From assembly GCA_003477305.1 (NCBI GenBank), contig DMTN01000049.1, positions 64,843 through 87,853 of the forward strand: a stretch of 23,011 bases of DNA, in the 5' to 3' direction. This document shows, piece after piece, positions 1 to 7,131 of this stretch. The notes under the pieces were generated by a model, which was not told where the DNA came from, did not search any database, and saw nothing but the letters and a program-made list of their open reading frames with translations. The translations under genes and the position numbers were made by a program. The stretch comes from Acholeplasmatales bacterium. GTDB taxonomy: Bacteria; Bacillota_I; Bacilli_A; Izemoplasmatales; Hujiaoplasmataceae. The number at the start of each line of letters is the position of its first letter. The stretch's first letter is position 1.

Positions 1-1
1 G

Positions 2-205
2 GGCCACTCGTTCGTCATCCGCATCGATTCCTCGACCATGCTTACCGCGGCTTCATTGGGTCTTTCCGTCGGCCAGATCATCACCGTGAACGGACCCCTC
101 GGCTACTATGATTATTCGTTCTCTTCTTCGACCGGATATATATGGGCCAAGGACAACTTCCAGGTGATGCTTACGGCTGCCGCAGACATAAATATTCAAG
201 AATAA
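2..205 (+). CDS. C-terminal end of a secreted OB-fold protein (partial)
   Basis: An open frame runs in from the window edge and stops with TAA at 203-205, giving the last 67 residues of a protein whose start lies outside. The fragment has a VGQIITVNGPLGYYDYSF stretch followed by FQVMLTAAADINI. This pattern (Gly-Gln before a beta strand, Gly-x-Tyr, then QLML..D.I.V) closely resembles the end of the third OB-fold module of the next gene (around residues 1000-1030 there, GQAIAFINVPVGQYN ... QLMLSRVDQIVV). It is therefore probably a paralogous or domain-sharing surface protein. Only 33 bases separate it from the next start codon, so the two are likely cotranscribed. OB folds of this type are common in extracellular nucleases such as YhcR, but no catalytic part is visible here. 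The reading frame is secure; the function is unknown. Confidence 0.7.
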   Translation, partial: GHSFVIRIDSSTMLTAASLGLSVGQIITVNGPLGYYDYSFSSSTGYIWAKDNFQVMLTAAADINIQE

Positions 206-238
206 GGATAAAGCAAGAGAGAAAATAAGGAGGGTATT

Positions 239-3200
239 ATGAATCTAAGGAAATTCGCATTGCTTGGACTCATCGTCGCCGGCTTCTTCGCGCTTGCGGC
301 CTGTGATCAATTGACCACGACCGTTCCCACGACCAGCCCGACAACCGTCACCACGACGGTCGCGACGACTGTTACCACCACCGTTCCCACCACCCAACCG
401 ACCACCACGGTCACCACGACCACGACGATGTCGGATCTGGCGAAAGTCCAGGAGGTCATCGATGCGCTCACGCTCGGCGACATCTCCGGCGTGACCGCCG
501 ATTTGACGCTCCCGTCCCCCACCACCCATGGTGTCGTTGTGACTTGGGCCACCTCCGACGCCGATCTCATCACGACCTTCGGCGAAGTGACCATCCCGAG
601 CTACGAAGATGGCAACCAGACCGTCACTTTGACCGCCACCGTCGCCTTGGGCGCCGTCTCGCTGACGAAGGATTTCGTCGTCACGATCACCGCTGAGACC
701 GTCGAAGACTTCCTCGCCGGCGCCGCCTCCGCGATCATCATCACCGGCGCGGACGCGATTACCTCGAACTTCCTGCTCCCGTCGCTCGTCCGTGGCGCAA
801 CCGTCACCTGGACGTCCGGCAACACCGACGTCGCGACCATCGCCGCGGCCGTCGACGGCGCGGGCTTCTACGCCGTCACGATCGTTCGTCCGAAGGCTGA
901 AGATGGCGGCGTCAATACGCCCGTCGTCCTCACCGCCACGATCACGATCGGCACCGATTCGATCACCGCGACGAAGACGATTCTCGTCATCGCCGAACCG
1001 CCGGCAACCGTCTTCACGTCCTTCGCCACGCTGCATGCGTCCTCGAGTCTGAATGACTATGTCGACGTTACCGGCATCGCCTACGCGAAGTTCAACGGCG
1101 GCTACTTCCTGCTTGACACCGCGGGCGACCATCTCGCCGTCTACACCTCGGCTGCGAACTACAACGCCGTCGCGATCGGCGACCAGGTCCGGATCAAGGG
1201 TCTTTACAAGAACTACTACACCCTCTTCCAGATTTCGAACCTGACCTTCCAGGAAGTCATCTCCCACGACAACGTCTTCACGATCACCCCGACCGTCCTC
1301 GTCGACGCCCTTGATCTCAAGGATATCGACGCCGCGGCGGATCGCGTCATGCATGGCACGACGTATACCGTCACCGTCACCGTCAAGGTCCTGGCAAGCG
1401 GTTATGTGGACATCTATGCCGGCGCCGAACGCGTCGGTACGGTCTACTCGTACTCGCTCACCGATTCGCTGAACGCCCTCAAGGCCCAGGCCGACAAGGT
1501 CGTCACGATCGACGTCATCTTCTACACGCTGCATCCGACGAACGGCGTCATGGTCCTGTTCCAGGGTGGAGCCGAAGACATCGAACTCGCCGTCCTCACC
1601 GGCCAGGATGCCGTCGATGCGGACGCCGCCGCGCTCGCCGTCCCGGCGACCGCCGTCGGCGGACAGTCGTTCACGCTCGCCAAACTCGGAGCTTACGGTT
1701 CCGCCGTCGCCTGGTCGATCACGACCGGAAGCGAATACGCGACCCTGAACGTTGCCAACGACAAGGTCACCTTCGCCAACGTCGAAGCGATTCAGACGGT
1801 CGAACTGACCGCCACGCTGACGCTCGCCGGCGTCGTCGATCCGACGACCCGCGCGTTCACGATCACCGTGAATCCGATCACCACTTCGACGATCGCTGCG
1901 GTCCGTGCGATGACCGTTTCGGCCCAGCTCGTCCAGGTCGAAGGCATCGTGTATTTCTTCACGAACAACAGCTACTATATCACCGATGGAACGGGCAACT
2001 TGAACATCTACACGACCCCGGTCGCGGGCATGGCGCTTGGCGACAGAGTCGTCATCGTCGGCACCCTCGCCGCCTACAACGGCCAGATCCAAATTACCAA
2101 CGCCGTCGTGAAACAGACCGTCTCGACCGGAAACGACCATGCGCAGACTCCTGAAGTCTACGTCCCCGGCACCTCCGTGCTCGTCTCCGGCAATACCTAC
2201 ACCGTCACCGGTACCGTCGCGATCCTCGGCACGAACAATAACGTGTATATCATGGATGGCGAAACGATCCTGATGGCGATCTACTACCGTTCGACCGTCA
2301 ATGATTCCTACAACGCCCTCAAGGCGCAAGTCGGAAAACAGGTCACCTTCGACGGCGTTTACATGTACAACGGCAACGACTCGAACCTCAGTCCCGCCGT
2401 GCCCGGCCAAATCTTCTTCGTCTATCAGGAAGGCGCAGACGGACTCACGCTGCCCGAACTGACCGATGCCGAAAAACTCGCGGCCGACGTTGCGAACCTC
2501 ACGATCACCGCGACCACCATCAGCGGCGCCAGCCTCGTCCTCCCGGCGACGGGCGGATACGGCTCCGCGATCGTCTGGTCGGTCGTCTCGGGCGGCGCCA
2601 CGATCCTCACCGACACCGTCACCTTCCCGAACGTCACCGTCGATACCGACGTCGTGCTCCAGGCTTCGCTGACGATCGGAACCGAAACCGCCGTCACCAA
2701 GGATTTCACGGTCACCGTGCAAGCCCTGACCGCCACGACCGTCCTTGAAGCCAGAAATGCCACGATCGGCAACACCGTCTACTTCCAGGGCATCGTCACC
2801 GCCCTCGTCGGCAACAACGCCTTCATCCAGGACGGCACGGCTGGCATCTATGTGTATGTCGGATCCAACATCGCCTACCAGGCGATCCTCGTCGTCGGCA
2901 ATGAAGTCAAGGTCCTTGGCAGGACAAAGCTGTACAGCCAACTCCTCGAAGTCGACCCGGTCACCTCGATCACCCTCGTCGCCGAAGCGCAGACGATTCC
3001 CGCCGCGGTCAATATTCCCGCTCTCGTCCTCGCCGACATCGTCGCGCAGCAAGGCAAGATCGTCTCGATCGACGCCAGCCTGACGATCGCCGTGAAACCG
3101 GCGCTCGTCACCGGCTCGAGCTACACGATGAACGTCACAGACGGCACGACCACCCTGCAGATCCGCATCGACAGAACCGTCGCCGAATTCGAAGCGATCA

Positions 3201-5560
3201 AGACCTTCTTGAACGCTCTTGAAGCCGGACAGGCCATCGCGTTCATCAACGTCCCGGTCGGCCAGTACAATGCCACGCCGCAGTTGATGCTCAGCAGAGT
3301 CGACCAGATCGTCGTCCCGCAACCCGGCGACATCGTCGTCACCGCGGAAAACTTCAACACCAACAAAGACGATGCATACTGGGGCGTCTCCGTCGGCTTC
3401 GCGCTCTCCGGCGCCGATGTCGGAACGATCGCCTCGGTCTCTGTCTCGCTCTATGACGCGCTCGGCAACCTGCTCGTCACGAACGTCTCCAAGGAAGCTT
3501 CCAAGGTCAACACCGCGAAAGCCTACTCCAGCGCCTTCATCGTCGTCCCCGGCACCTATTCCACCAGCAGCACGTGGGAATTCGGCGTCTGGACCCCGAA
3601 CGGCATCGTCGTTCCCGCCAAGGCCGTGATCACCGTCACGGACCTCGATGGCATGGAATACACCGTCGAGAACAACACCTTCATGAACACCGAGCCGGTT
3701 CACCCCGCCTGGCAGAGTCTCTTCCCGGTTTCCGACATCGTCGTCACCGCGGAAAACTTCAACACCAACCAGGACGATCTGTACTGGGGCATCTCGGTCG
3801 GCTTCGCGCTCTCCGGCGCGGATGTCGCCAAGGTCGGTTCCGTCAAGGTTGAACTGTTCGACGCGCTCGGCAACCTGCTCGTCACGAATACCTCCAAGGA
3901 ACCGTCCAAGGTCAACACCGCCAAGTCGTATTCTTCCGCGTTCCGTGTCGTGATCGGCACCTACACCACGAGCAGCACCTGGAATCTCGGCGCGTGGGAA
4001 CCCTCCGCTACCATCGTCCCGGCCAAGGCCGTGATCACCGTCACGGATGTGAACGGCTACGAATATGCGGCCGAGAACCTCTCCCTGCAAGCCTCTGCCC
4101 CGTCGCACCCGACGTGGGAAAGCCTCTTCCCGATCCTCGACATCGTCGTGACCGCGGAAAACTTCAACACCAACCTCGCCGCCGAGTACAACGGCGTCTC
4201 CGTCGGCTTCGCGCTCTCCGGAGCGGATGTCGCGAGCGTCATGGAAGTTCGCGTCGCCCTCTATGACGGCGCGGGCAACCTGCTCGTCGAGAACGTCTCG
4301 AAGGAACCCTCCAAGGTCAACATCGCGAAGTCCTACTCGAGCGCCTTCATCATCGTCGCCGGCACCTATTCCACCAGCAGCACATGGGAATTCGGCGCAT
4401 GGACGCCGAGCCAGGTTGTGATGCCCGCCAAGGCAGTCATCACCGCCTTCGACGCCAACGGATTCGAATACAGCGCGGAAAACCTCGTCTTCAACCAGGG
4501 TGCTCCGTCCTGGCCGACTTGGGTCAGCCTGTTCCCGCTTGATCTGTTCTTCTCGGAGTACATCGAAGGCTCTAGTTACAACAAAGCCATCGAAGTCTAC
4601 AATCCGACAAACGTCACTGTTGACCTCACGGCCTACACCATCGAACTCTATTCGAACGGTGCAGCAGTCGCATCAGCAAGCTTGGTGCTGGCAGGGACTC
4701 TCCCGGCCGGTCAAGTCTATGTCTTGGCAAACGGTCAAGCCAATGCGGCGATTTTAGCCCAAGCTGATTACACACAGGTTTATTCCGCTACTCCCCCCCT
4801 GGCTGTCCCGAACTGGAACGGCGATGACGCCATCGTTCTCAAGCACAACGGCGTCATCCTCGATGTCTTCGGCCAAATCGGCTTTGACCCGGGTTCCAGC
4901 TGGAACGTCGGCGGCGTCCAAACCGCTGACCGCTCCCTGGTAAGAAAGTCCTCTATCACCGGTGGCGATATCGTCGGATCCGATGTCTTCGATCCGTCCG
5001 TCGAATGGGTTTCCTACGCCATTGACACCACTTCGAACCTCGGCTGGCATCTCCAGGACGCTGCGACCATCCTCATCGACACGTTCACCTATGCGGATGA
5101 AGCGGAATTCGAAGTCGCCTGGACGAACCGCGTCAACGGTGCAAACACCTCCGATCCGAGCGAACTCCTCCAGCTCGACTCCGCCCTCGACACGATGGTC
5201 ATGACCCTTCCGACCGTCTGCAACGAAGGCTGGTTCCTCGCCCGCAAGTACTCCACGCTCGCCAGCTACAGCATCACTGCCGAGTACAACTACATCTGGC
5301 TGTATGTTACCAACAACACCAACACGACTTCGCTCTTCTCGGTTTGGCTGTATTGGACCGGAAGCCAGAACGGCTACACGGTGACACTGCCGGCAACCGG
5401 TACCTCGGGCTGGATCTATTTCCAGATTTCGAACACCGGCTACAACGCTTCGCAGATCATCGACTTCGGCTGGGGCTTCAACAACTACACCGCCTCCGGA
5501 CAAGTCACCGGCAACCTCGTCGTCCACGAAGTCCGCGTCGCGAACCACATCCCCGCCTAA
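239..5560 (+). CDS. Giant modular surface lipoprotein (Ig-like, OB-fold, tandem repeat and lamin-tail domains)
   Basis: A 1773-residue protein starts at ATG 239 behind AAGGAGGG at 227-234. Residues 1-22 are a lipoprotein signal peptide with lipobox LAAC and lipid-bearing Cys22, then a Thr/Pro/Val linker to about residue 63. Two atrophied bacterial Ig-like domains follow (about 64-155 and 155-252). Three OB-fold modules begin near residues 256, 544 and 827, each with a second OB-like half, and the first two are followed by another Ig-like domain. Residues 1031-1435 are three 135-residue tandem repeats. Residues about 1436-1600 resemble a lamin-tail domain, and 1610-1773 form a last beta-rich, aromatic-rich domain. 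OB and lamin-tail domains are common accessories of secreted nucleases (family knowledge), but I see no nuclease active site. The likely role is binding nucleic acid, polysaccharide or another ligand at the cell surface. It probably shares a transcript with the truncated gene upstream. The frame is certain; the function is inferred. Confidence 0.9.
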   Translation: MNLRKFALLGLIVAGFFALAACDQLTTTVPTTSPTTVTTTVATTVTTTVPTTQPTTTVTTTTTMSDLAKVQEVIDALTLGDISGVTADLTLPSPTTHGVVVTWATSDADLITTFGEVTIPSYEDGNQTVTLTATVALGAVSLTKDFVVTITAETVEDFLAGAASAIIITGADAITSNFLLPSLVRGATVTWTSGNTDVATIAAAVDGAGFYAVTIVRPKAEDGGVNTPVVLTATITIGTDSITATKTILVIAEPPATVFTSFATLHASSSLNDYVDVTGIAYAKFNGGYFLLDTAGDHLAVYTSAANYNAVAIGDQVRIKGLYKNYYTLFQISNLTFQEVISHDNVFTITPTVLVDALDLKDIDAAADRVMHGTTYTVTVTVKVLASGYVDIYAGAERVGTVYSYSLTDSLNALKAQADKVVTIDVIFYTLHPTNGVMVLFQGGAEDIELAVLTGQDAVDADAAALAVPATAVGGQSFTLAKLGAYGSAVAWSITTGSEYATLNVANDKVTFANVEAIQTVELTATLTLAGVVDPTTRAFTITVNPITTSTIAAVRAMTVSAQLVQVEGIVYFFTNNSYYITDGTGNLNIYTTPVAGMALGDRVVIVGTLAAYNGQIQITNAVVKQTVSTGNDHAQTPEVYVPGTSVLVSGNTYTVTGTVAILGTNNNVYIMDGETILMAIYYRSTVNDSYNALKAQVGKQVTFDGVYMYNGNDSNLSPAVPGQIFFVYQEGADGLTLPELTDAEKLAADVANLTITATTISGASLVLPATGGYGSAIVWSVVSGGATILTDTVTFPNVTVDTDVVLQASLTIGTETAVTKDFTVTVQALTATTVLEARNATIGNTVYFQGIVTALVGNNAFIQDGTAGIYVYVGSNIAYQAILVVGNEVKVLGRTKLYSQLLEVDPVTSITLVAEAQTIPAAVNIPALVLADIVAQQGKIVSIDASLTIAVKPALVTGSSYTMNVTDGTTTLQIRIDRTVAEFEAIKTFLNALEAGQAIAFINVPVGQYNATPQLMLSRVDQIVVPQPGDIVVTAENFNTNKDDAYWGVSVGFALSGADVGTIASVSVSLYDALGNLLVTNVSKEASKVNTAKAYSSAFIVVPGTYSTSSTWEFGVWTPNGIVVPAKAVITVTDLDGMEYTVENNTFMNTEPVHPAWQSLFPVSDIVVTAENFNTNQDDLYWGISVGFALSGADVAKVGSVKVELFDALGNLLVTNTSKEPSKVNTAKSYSSAFRVVIGTYTTSSTWNLGAWEPSATIVPAKAVITVTDVNGYEYAAENLSLQASAPSHPTWESLFPILDIVVTAENFNTNLAAEYNGVSVGFALSGADVASVMEVRVALYDGAGNLLVENVSKEPSKVNIAKSYSSAFIIVAGTYSTSSTWEFGAWTPSQVVMPAKAVITAFDANGFEYSAENLVFNQGAPSWPTWVSLFPLDLFFSEYIEGSSYNKAIEVYNPTNVTVDLTAYTIELYSNGAAVASASLVLAGTLPAGQVYVLANGQANAAILAQADYTQVYSATPPLAVPNWNGDDAIVLKHNGVILDVFGQIGFDPGSSWNVGGVQTADRSLVRKSSITGGDIVGSDVFDPSVEWVSYAIDTTSNLGWHLQDAATILIDTFTYADEAEFEVAWTNRVNGANTSDPSELLQLDSALDTMVMTLPTVCNEGWFLARKYSTLASYSITAEYNYIWLYVTNNTNTTSLFSVWLYWTGSQNGYTVTLPATGTSGWIYFQISNTGYNASQIIDFGWGFNNYTASGQVTGNLVVHEVRVANHIPA
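305..430 (+). repeat. Low-complexity Thr-codon tract in lipoprotein linker
   Basis: Degenerate ACN-rich DNA (accacgaccgttcccacgac-like units) encodes the Thr/Val/Pro spacer just after the lipidated Cys of the giant lipoprotein. Such tracts act as flexible, often glycosylated stalks and can change length by slippage. No perfect unit dominates, so instability is only a possibility. Confidence 0.7.
3329..3733 (+). repeat. Tandem repeat unit 1 of 3 (405 bp, 135 aa)
   Basis: The unit begins with codons for DIVVTAENFNTN and contains VGFALSGADV, ALGNLLVTN, SSAF and GTYSTSSTW, ending in SLFPVS. The three units start at 3329, 3734 and 4139, so the period is exactly 405 bp with no net indels. It is probably a beta-sandwich repeat of unknown fold family in the giant lipoprotein. 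Confidence 0.9.
3734..4138 (+). repeat. Tandem repeat unit 2 of 3 (405 bp, 135 aa)
   Basis: This is the second copy, starting DIVVTAENFNTN (residue 1166). It differs from unit 1 mainly in the middle (KVELFDALGNLL) and near the end (TWNLGAWEPS). Long stretches are nearly identical at DNA level, for example the accgcggaaaacttcaacac segment, which points to fairly recent duplication or gene conversion. Confidence 0.9.
4139..4543 (+). repeat. Tandem repeat unit 3 of 3 (405 bp, 135 aa)
   Basis: This is the third copy, starting DIVVTAENFNTN (residue 1301) and keeping SVGFALSGADV, AGNLLVEN and GTYSTSSTWEFGAW. It ends directly at the lamin-tail-like domain, whose codon use is less GC-biased than the repeats. 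Confidence 0.9.
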
Positions 5561-5618
5561 GTTTTGGGATGAAATGTTGAGAAAGTTCAAAACGATCTCA
5601 ACCGCATGAAGGATCAAG

Positions 5619-5672
5619 CCCCGCGAACGCGCCGCCGCAAGGCGTCCCGTTCCGCGGGGCTTTTTTCTCTCT
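5619..5672 (+). terminator. Rho-independent terminator after the giant lipoprotein gene
   Basis: A GC-rich arm CCCCGCGAACG from 5619 pairs, with one bulge, to CGTTCCGCGGGG ending at 5659. A T-run with interspersed C (cttttttctctctc) follows. It lies about 60 bases after the stop codon. The rest of the gap to the next promoter holds nothing else I recognise. Confidence 0.8.
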
Positions 5673-5701
5673 CTTTGGTCGGCTTGCCAAGATGATTATG
5701 G

Positions 5702-5730
5702 ATGACAAAACGACGCTTTTTTAGTATGAT
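5702..5730 (+). promoter_or_regulatory. Sigma-A-type promoter for the O-antigen-ligase-like gene
   Basis: ATGACA (5702-5707) and TATGAT (5725-5730) are each 5/6 matches to consensus and are separated by 17 bases. They lie 30 bases upstream of the chosen ATG and just after the previous terminator. Confidence 0.65.
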
Positions 5731-5759
5731 AGTAAGTGCGGAAGTACGCGGAGGACATC

Positions 5760-7064
5760 ATGAAGGCAACCATCGACCGATTTTTGAACAGTTTCGCCTA
5801 TCAGATCATGATCAGCCTCGCGACCATCCTCGTCTGGACGATGGGATGGGAGACCTATGGCCTGCCCGCCGCGCTCGGGTTGATGTTCATCCTGTTTGTC
5901 TTCCGGAAGGATACGATGGCGACGATCCCGCTTTTCCTGAACGCCCTCTTCATGATCTCGCATACCGGTTGGACCTTCGCCGACGTGCCTTTCTATATCT
6001 ATCTCACGCCCGTCGCGATCATCCTTGGGATGACGATCCACGTGATCCGCTATCGGGTGAGTTTGTTCAAAGGGGCGATGCTGCCGGGGAGCCTCGTGAT
6101 GCTCGCGGCCGTCGGACTGTCGACCTTCAATGCCGGCGAGACGCTTTCCGTGATGTACGGGTTCTATGCGTTCGTCGGATTCCTGTATGTCATCGTCTAT
6201 CTGTTCTACCGGAATACGATCCAAGGCGATCACGTGAAATATCTGATCCGTCTGATGTTTTTGCTCGGGCTCGTCATCTCCGCCGAAGTCCTGATTTTCT
6301 ATCTTCGCGTCGACGACGTCATCTACGCGATCGAAAACAAGCAGATCAATCTCGGGTGGGGGATTTCGAACTACATCGCGACCTATCTGATCCTGTTCAT
6401 CCCGATGACCTTCTACTACGCCAAGACGACGAAAATGCCGTATCTCTGGATCATCGTCGGAATCTTCGAGGGGATCATGCTTCTGTTCACGGTCTCCCGC
6501 GGTGGCATCATCGCCTTCGCCGGGACCTTCGTTTTATGCGTCGTCTACTTGATGGTCCAGAAGAAATGGTGGCATACCGCCCTGCACTTTTTGAGCGCGT
6601 TCGGCATCATCGCTCTCGTTGCCTGGATCGGCAAGGACTTCTTCATCACCCTGTACGCCCGGCTTGCCAATCTGTTGCTCGACGACACCGGCCGGATCCC
6701 GATCTGGCTCGACGCGATCGCCAAGTTCAAGGAACACCCGCTCTTCGGAAACGGGCTCTTCGCCCGTCTTGACGAAGCGGGCGACTACCGGATGTTCCAC
6801 AACACGATCCTCCATACCGCCGCGACCTTCGGCTTGGTCGGACTCGTCGCCCTCGGGATGCAGGTGTTCGTGCAGTTCAAATGGATTCTGCAACGGAGAA
6901 CCCCGGAAGCGGTCTTCCTCGCGATCGCCCTTCTGGGAGCGCACATGCACGGGATGGTCGACAATATCTATTACATGCCGCAATTCATGATCGTCATCGT
7001 CATCATCCTTGCCGTCTGCGAAAACGCCTATCGAAAACCGCTCGCGCTGCCCGCGCAGGCATAA
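5760..7064 (+). CDS. O-antigen ligase/polymerase-like membrane protein (Wzy_C family)
   Basis: The 434-residue product starts at ATG 5760, chosen because GGAGG lies at 5750-5754; an in-frame start at 5736 lacks such a site. The protein is polytopic with roughly 11-12 hydrophobic helices and a basic or short loop pattern. Features of the O-antigen ligase/Wzy polymerase family are visible: NLGWGISNYIATYL near 197-210, SRGG at 246-249, a large extracytoplasmic loop with DDTGRIPIWLDAI (308-320) including a conserved Arg, HPLFGNGLF, and HNTILH at 347-352. Family members join or polymerise lipid-linked sugar chains on the outer face of the membrane. In a Gram-positive or wall-less cell this would be capsule, exopolysaccharide or glycolipid, or protein glycosylation. 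No glycosyltransferase genes lie beside it, so the substrate is unknown. It is monocistronic, with its own promoter and a terminator shared with the convergent nuclease gene. Confidence 0.85.
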   Translation: MKATIDRFLNSFAYQIMISLATILVWTMGWETYGLPAALGLMFILFVFRKDTMATIPLFLNALFMISHTGWTFADVPFYIYLTPVAIILGMTIHVIRYRVSLFKGAMLPGSLVMLAAVGLSTFNAGETLSVMYGFYAFVGFLYVIVYLFYRNTIQGDHVKYLIRLMFLLGLVISAEVLIFYLRVDDVIYAIENKQINLGWGISNYIATYLILFIPMTFYYAKTTKMPYLWIIVGIFEGIMLLFTVSRGGIIAFAGTFVLCVVYLMVQKKWWHTALHFLSAFGIIALVAWIGKDFFITLYARLANLLLDDTGRIPIWLDAIAKFKEHPLFGNGLFARLDEAGDYRMFHNTILHTAATFGLVGLVALGMQVFVQFKWILQRRTPEAVFLAIALLGAHMHGMVDNIYYMPQFMIVIVIILAVCENAYRKPLALPAQA

Positions 7065-7068
7065 AGAT

Positions 7069-7118
7069 AAAAAAAGGAATCGGAATGAACGTCATGGCGT
7101 TCGACCGATTCCTTTTTT
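7069..7118. terminator. Bidirectional terminator between convergent genes
   Basis: AAAAAAGGAATCGG pairs with CCGATTCCTTTTTT, with an inner GAACG/CGTTC stem around tcatgg. The A-run on one side and the T-run on the other allow termination of both the ligase gene (+) and the endonuclease gene (-). Confidence 0.88.
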
Positions 7119-7131
7119 GATATTCTGCGAC

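Noticed and set aside
1..30. Similarity of gggcc..tcgttcgtc at the window start to ggggcccattcgttcgtcgtcga at 22608-22630
   Set aside because: The match is about 16 bases with mismatches and a shift, in unrelated contexts. It is more likely chance than an attachment-site or terminal repeat.
245..4108. A 1287-codon open frame on the minus strand, opposite the giant lipoprotein gene
   Set aside because: It is rich in Arg, Asp, Gly and Val with no domain, signal or ribosome site. It arises because the sense gene uses C/G-ending codons, which prevents antisense stops. The sense frame has a signal peptide, domains and repeats.
5577..5601. Short inverted repeat TTGAGA ... TCTCAA after the giant lipoprotein stop
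   Set aside because: It is only six pairs with a 13-base loop and no T-run; the real terminator follows at 5619.
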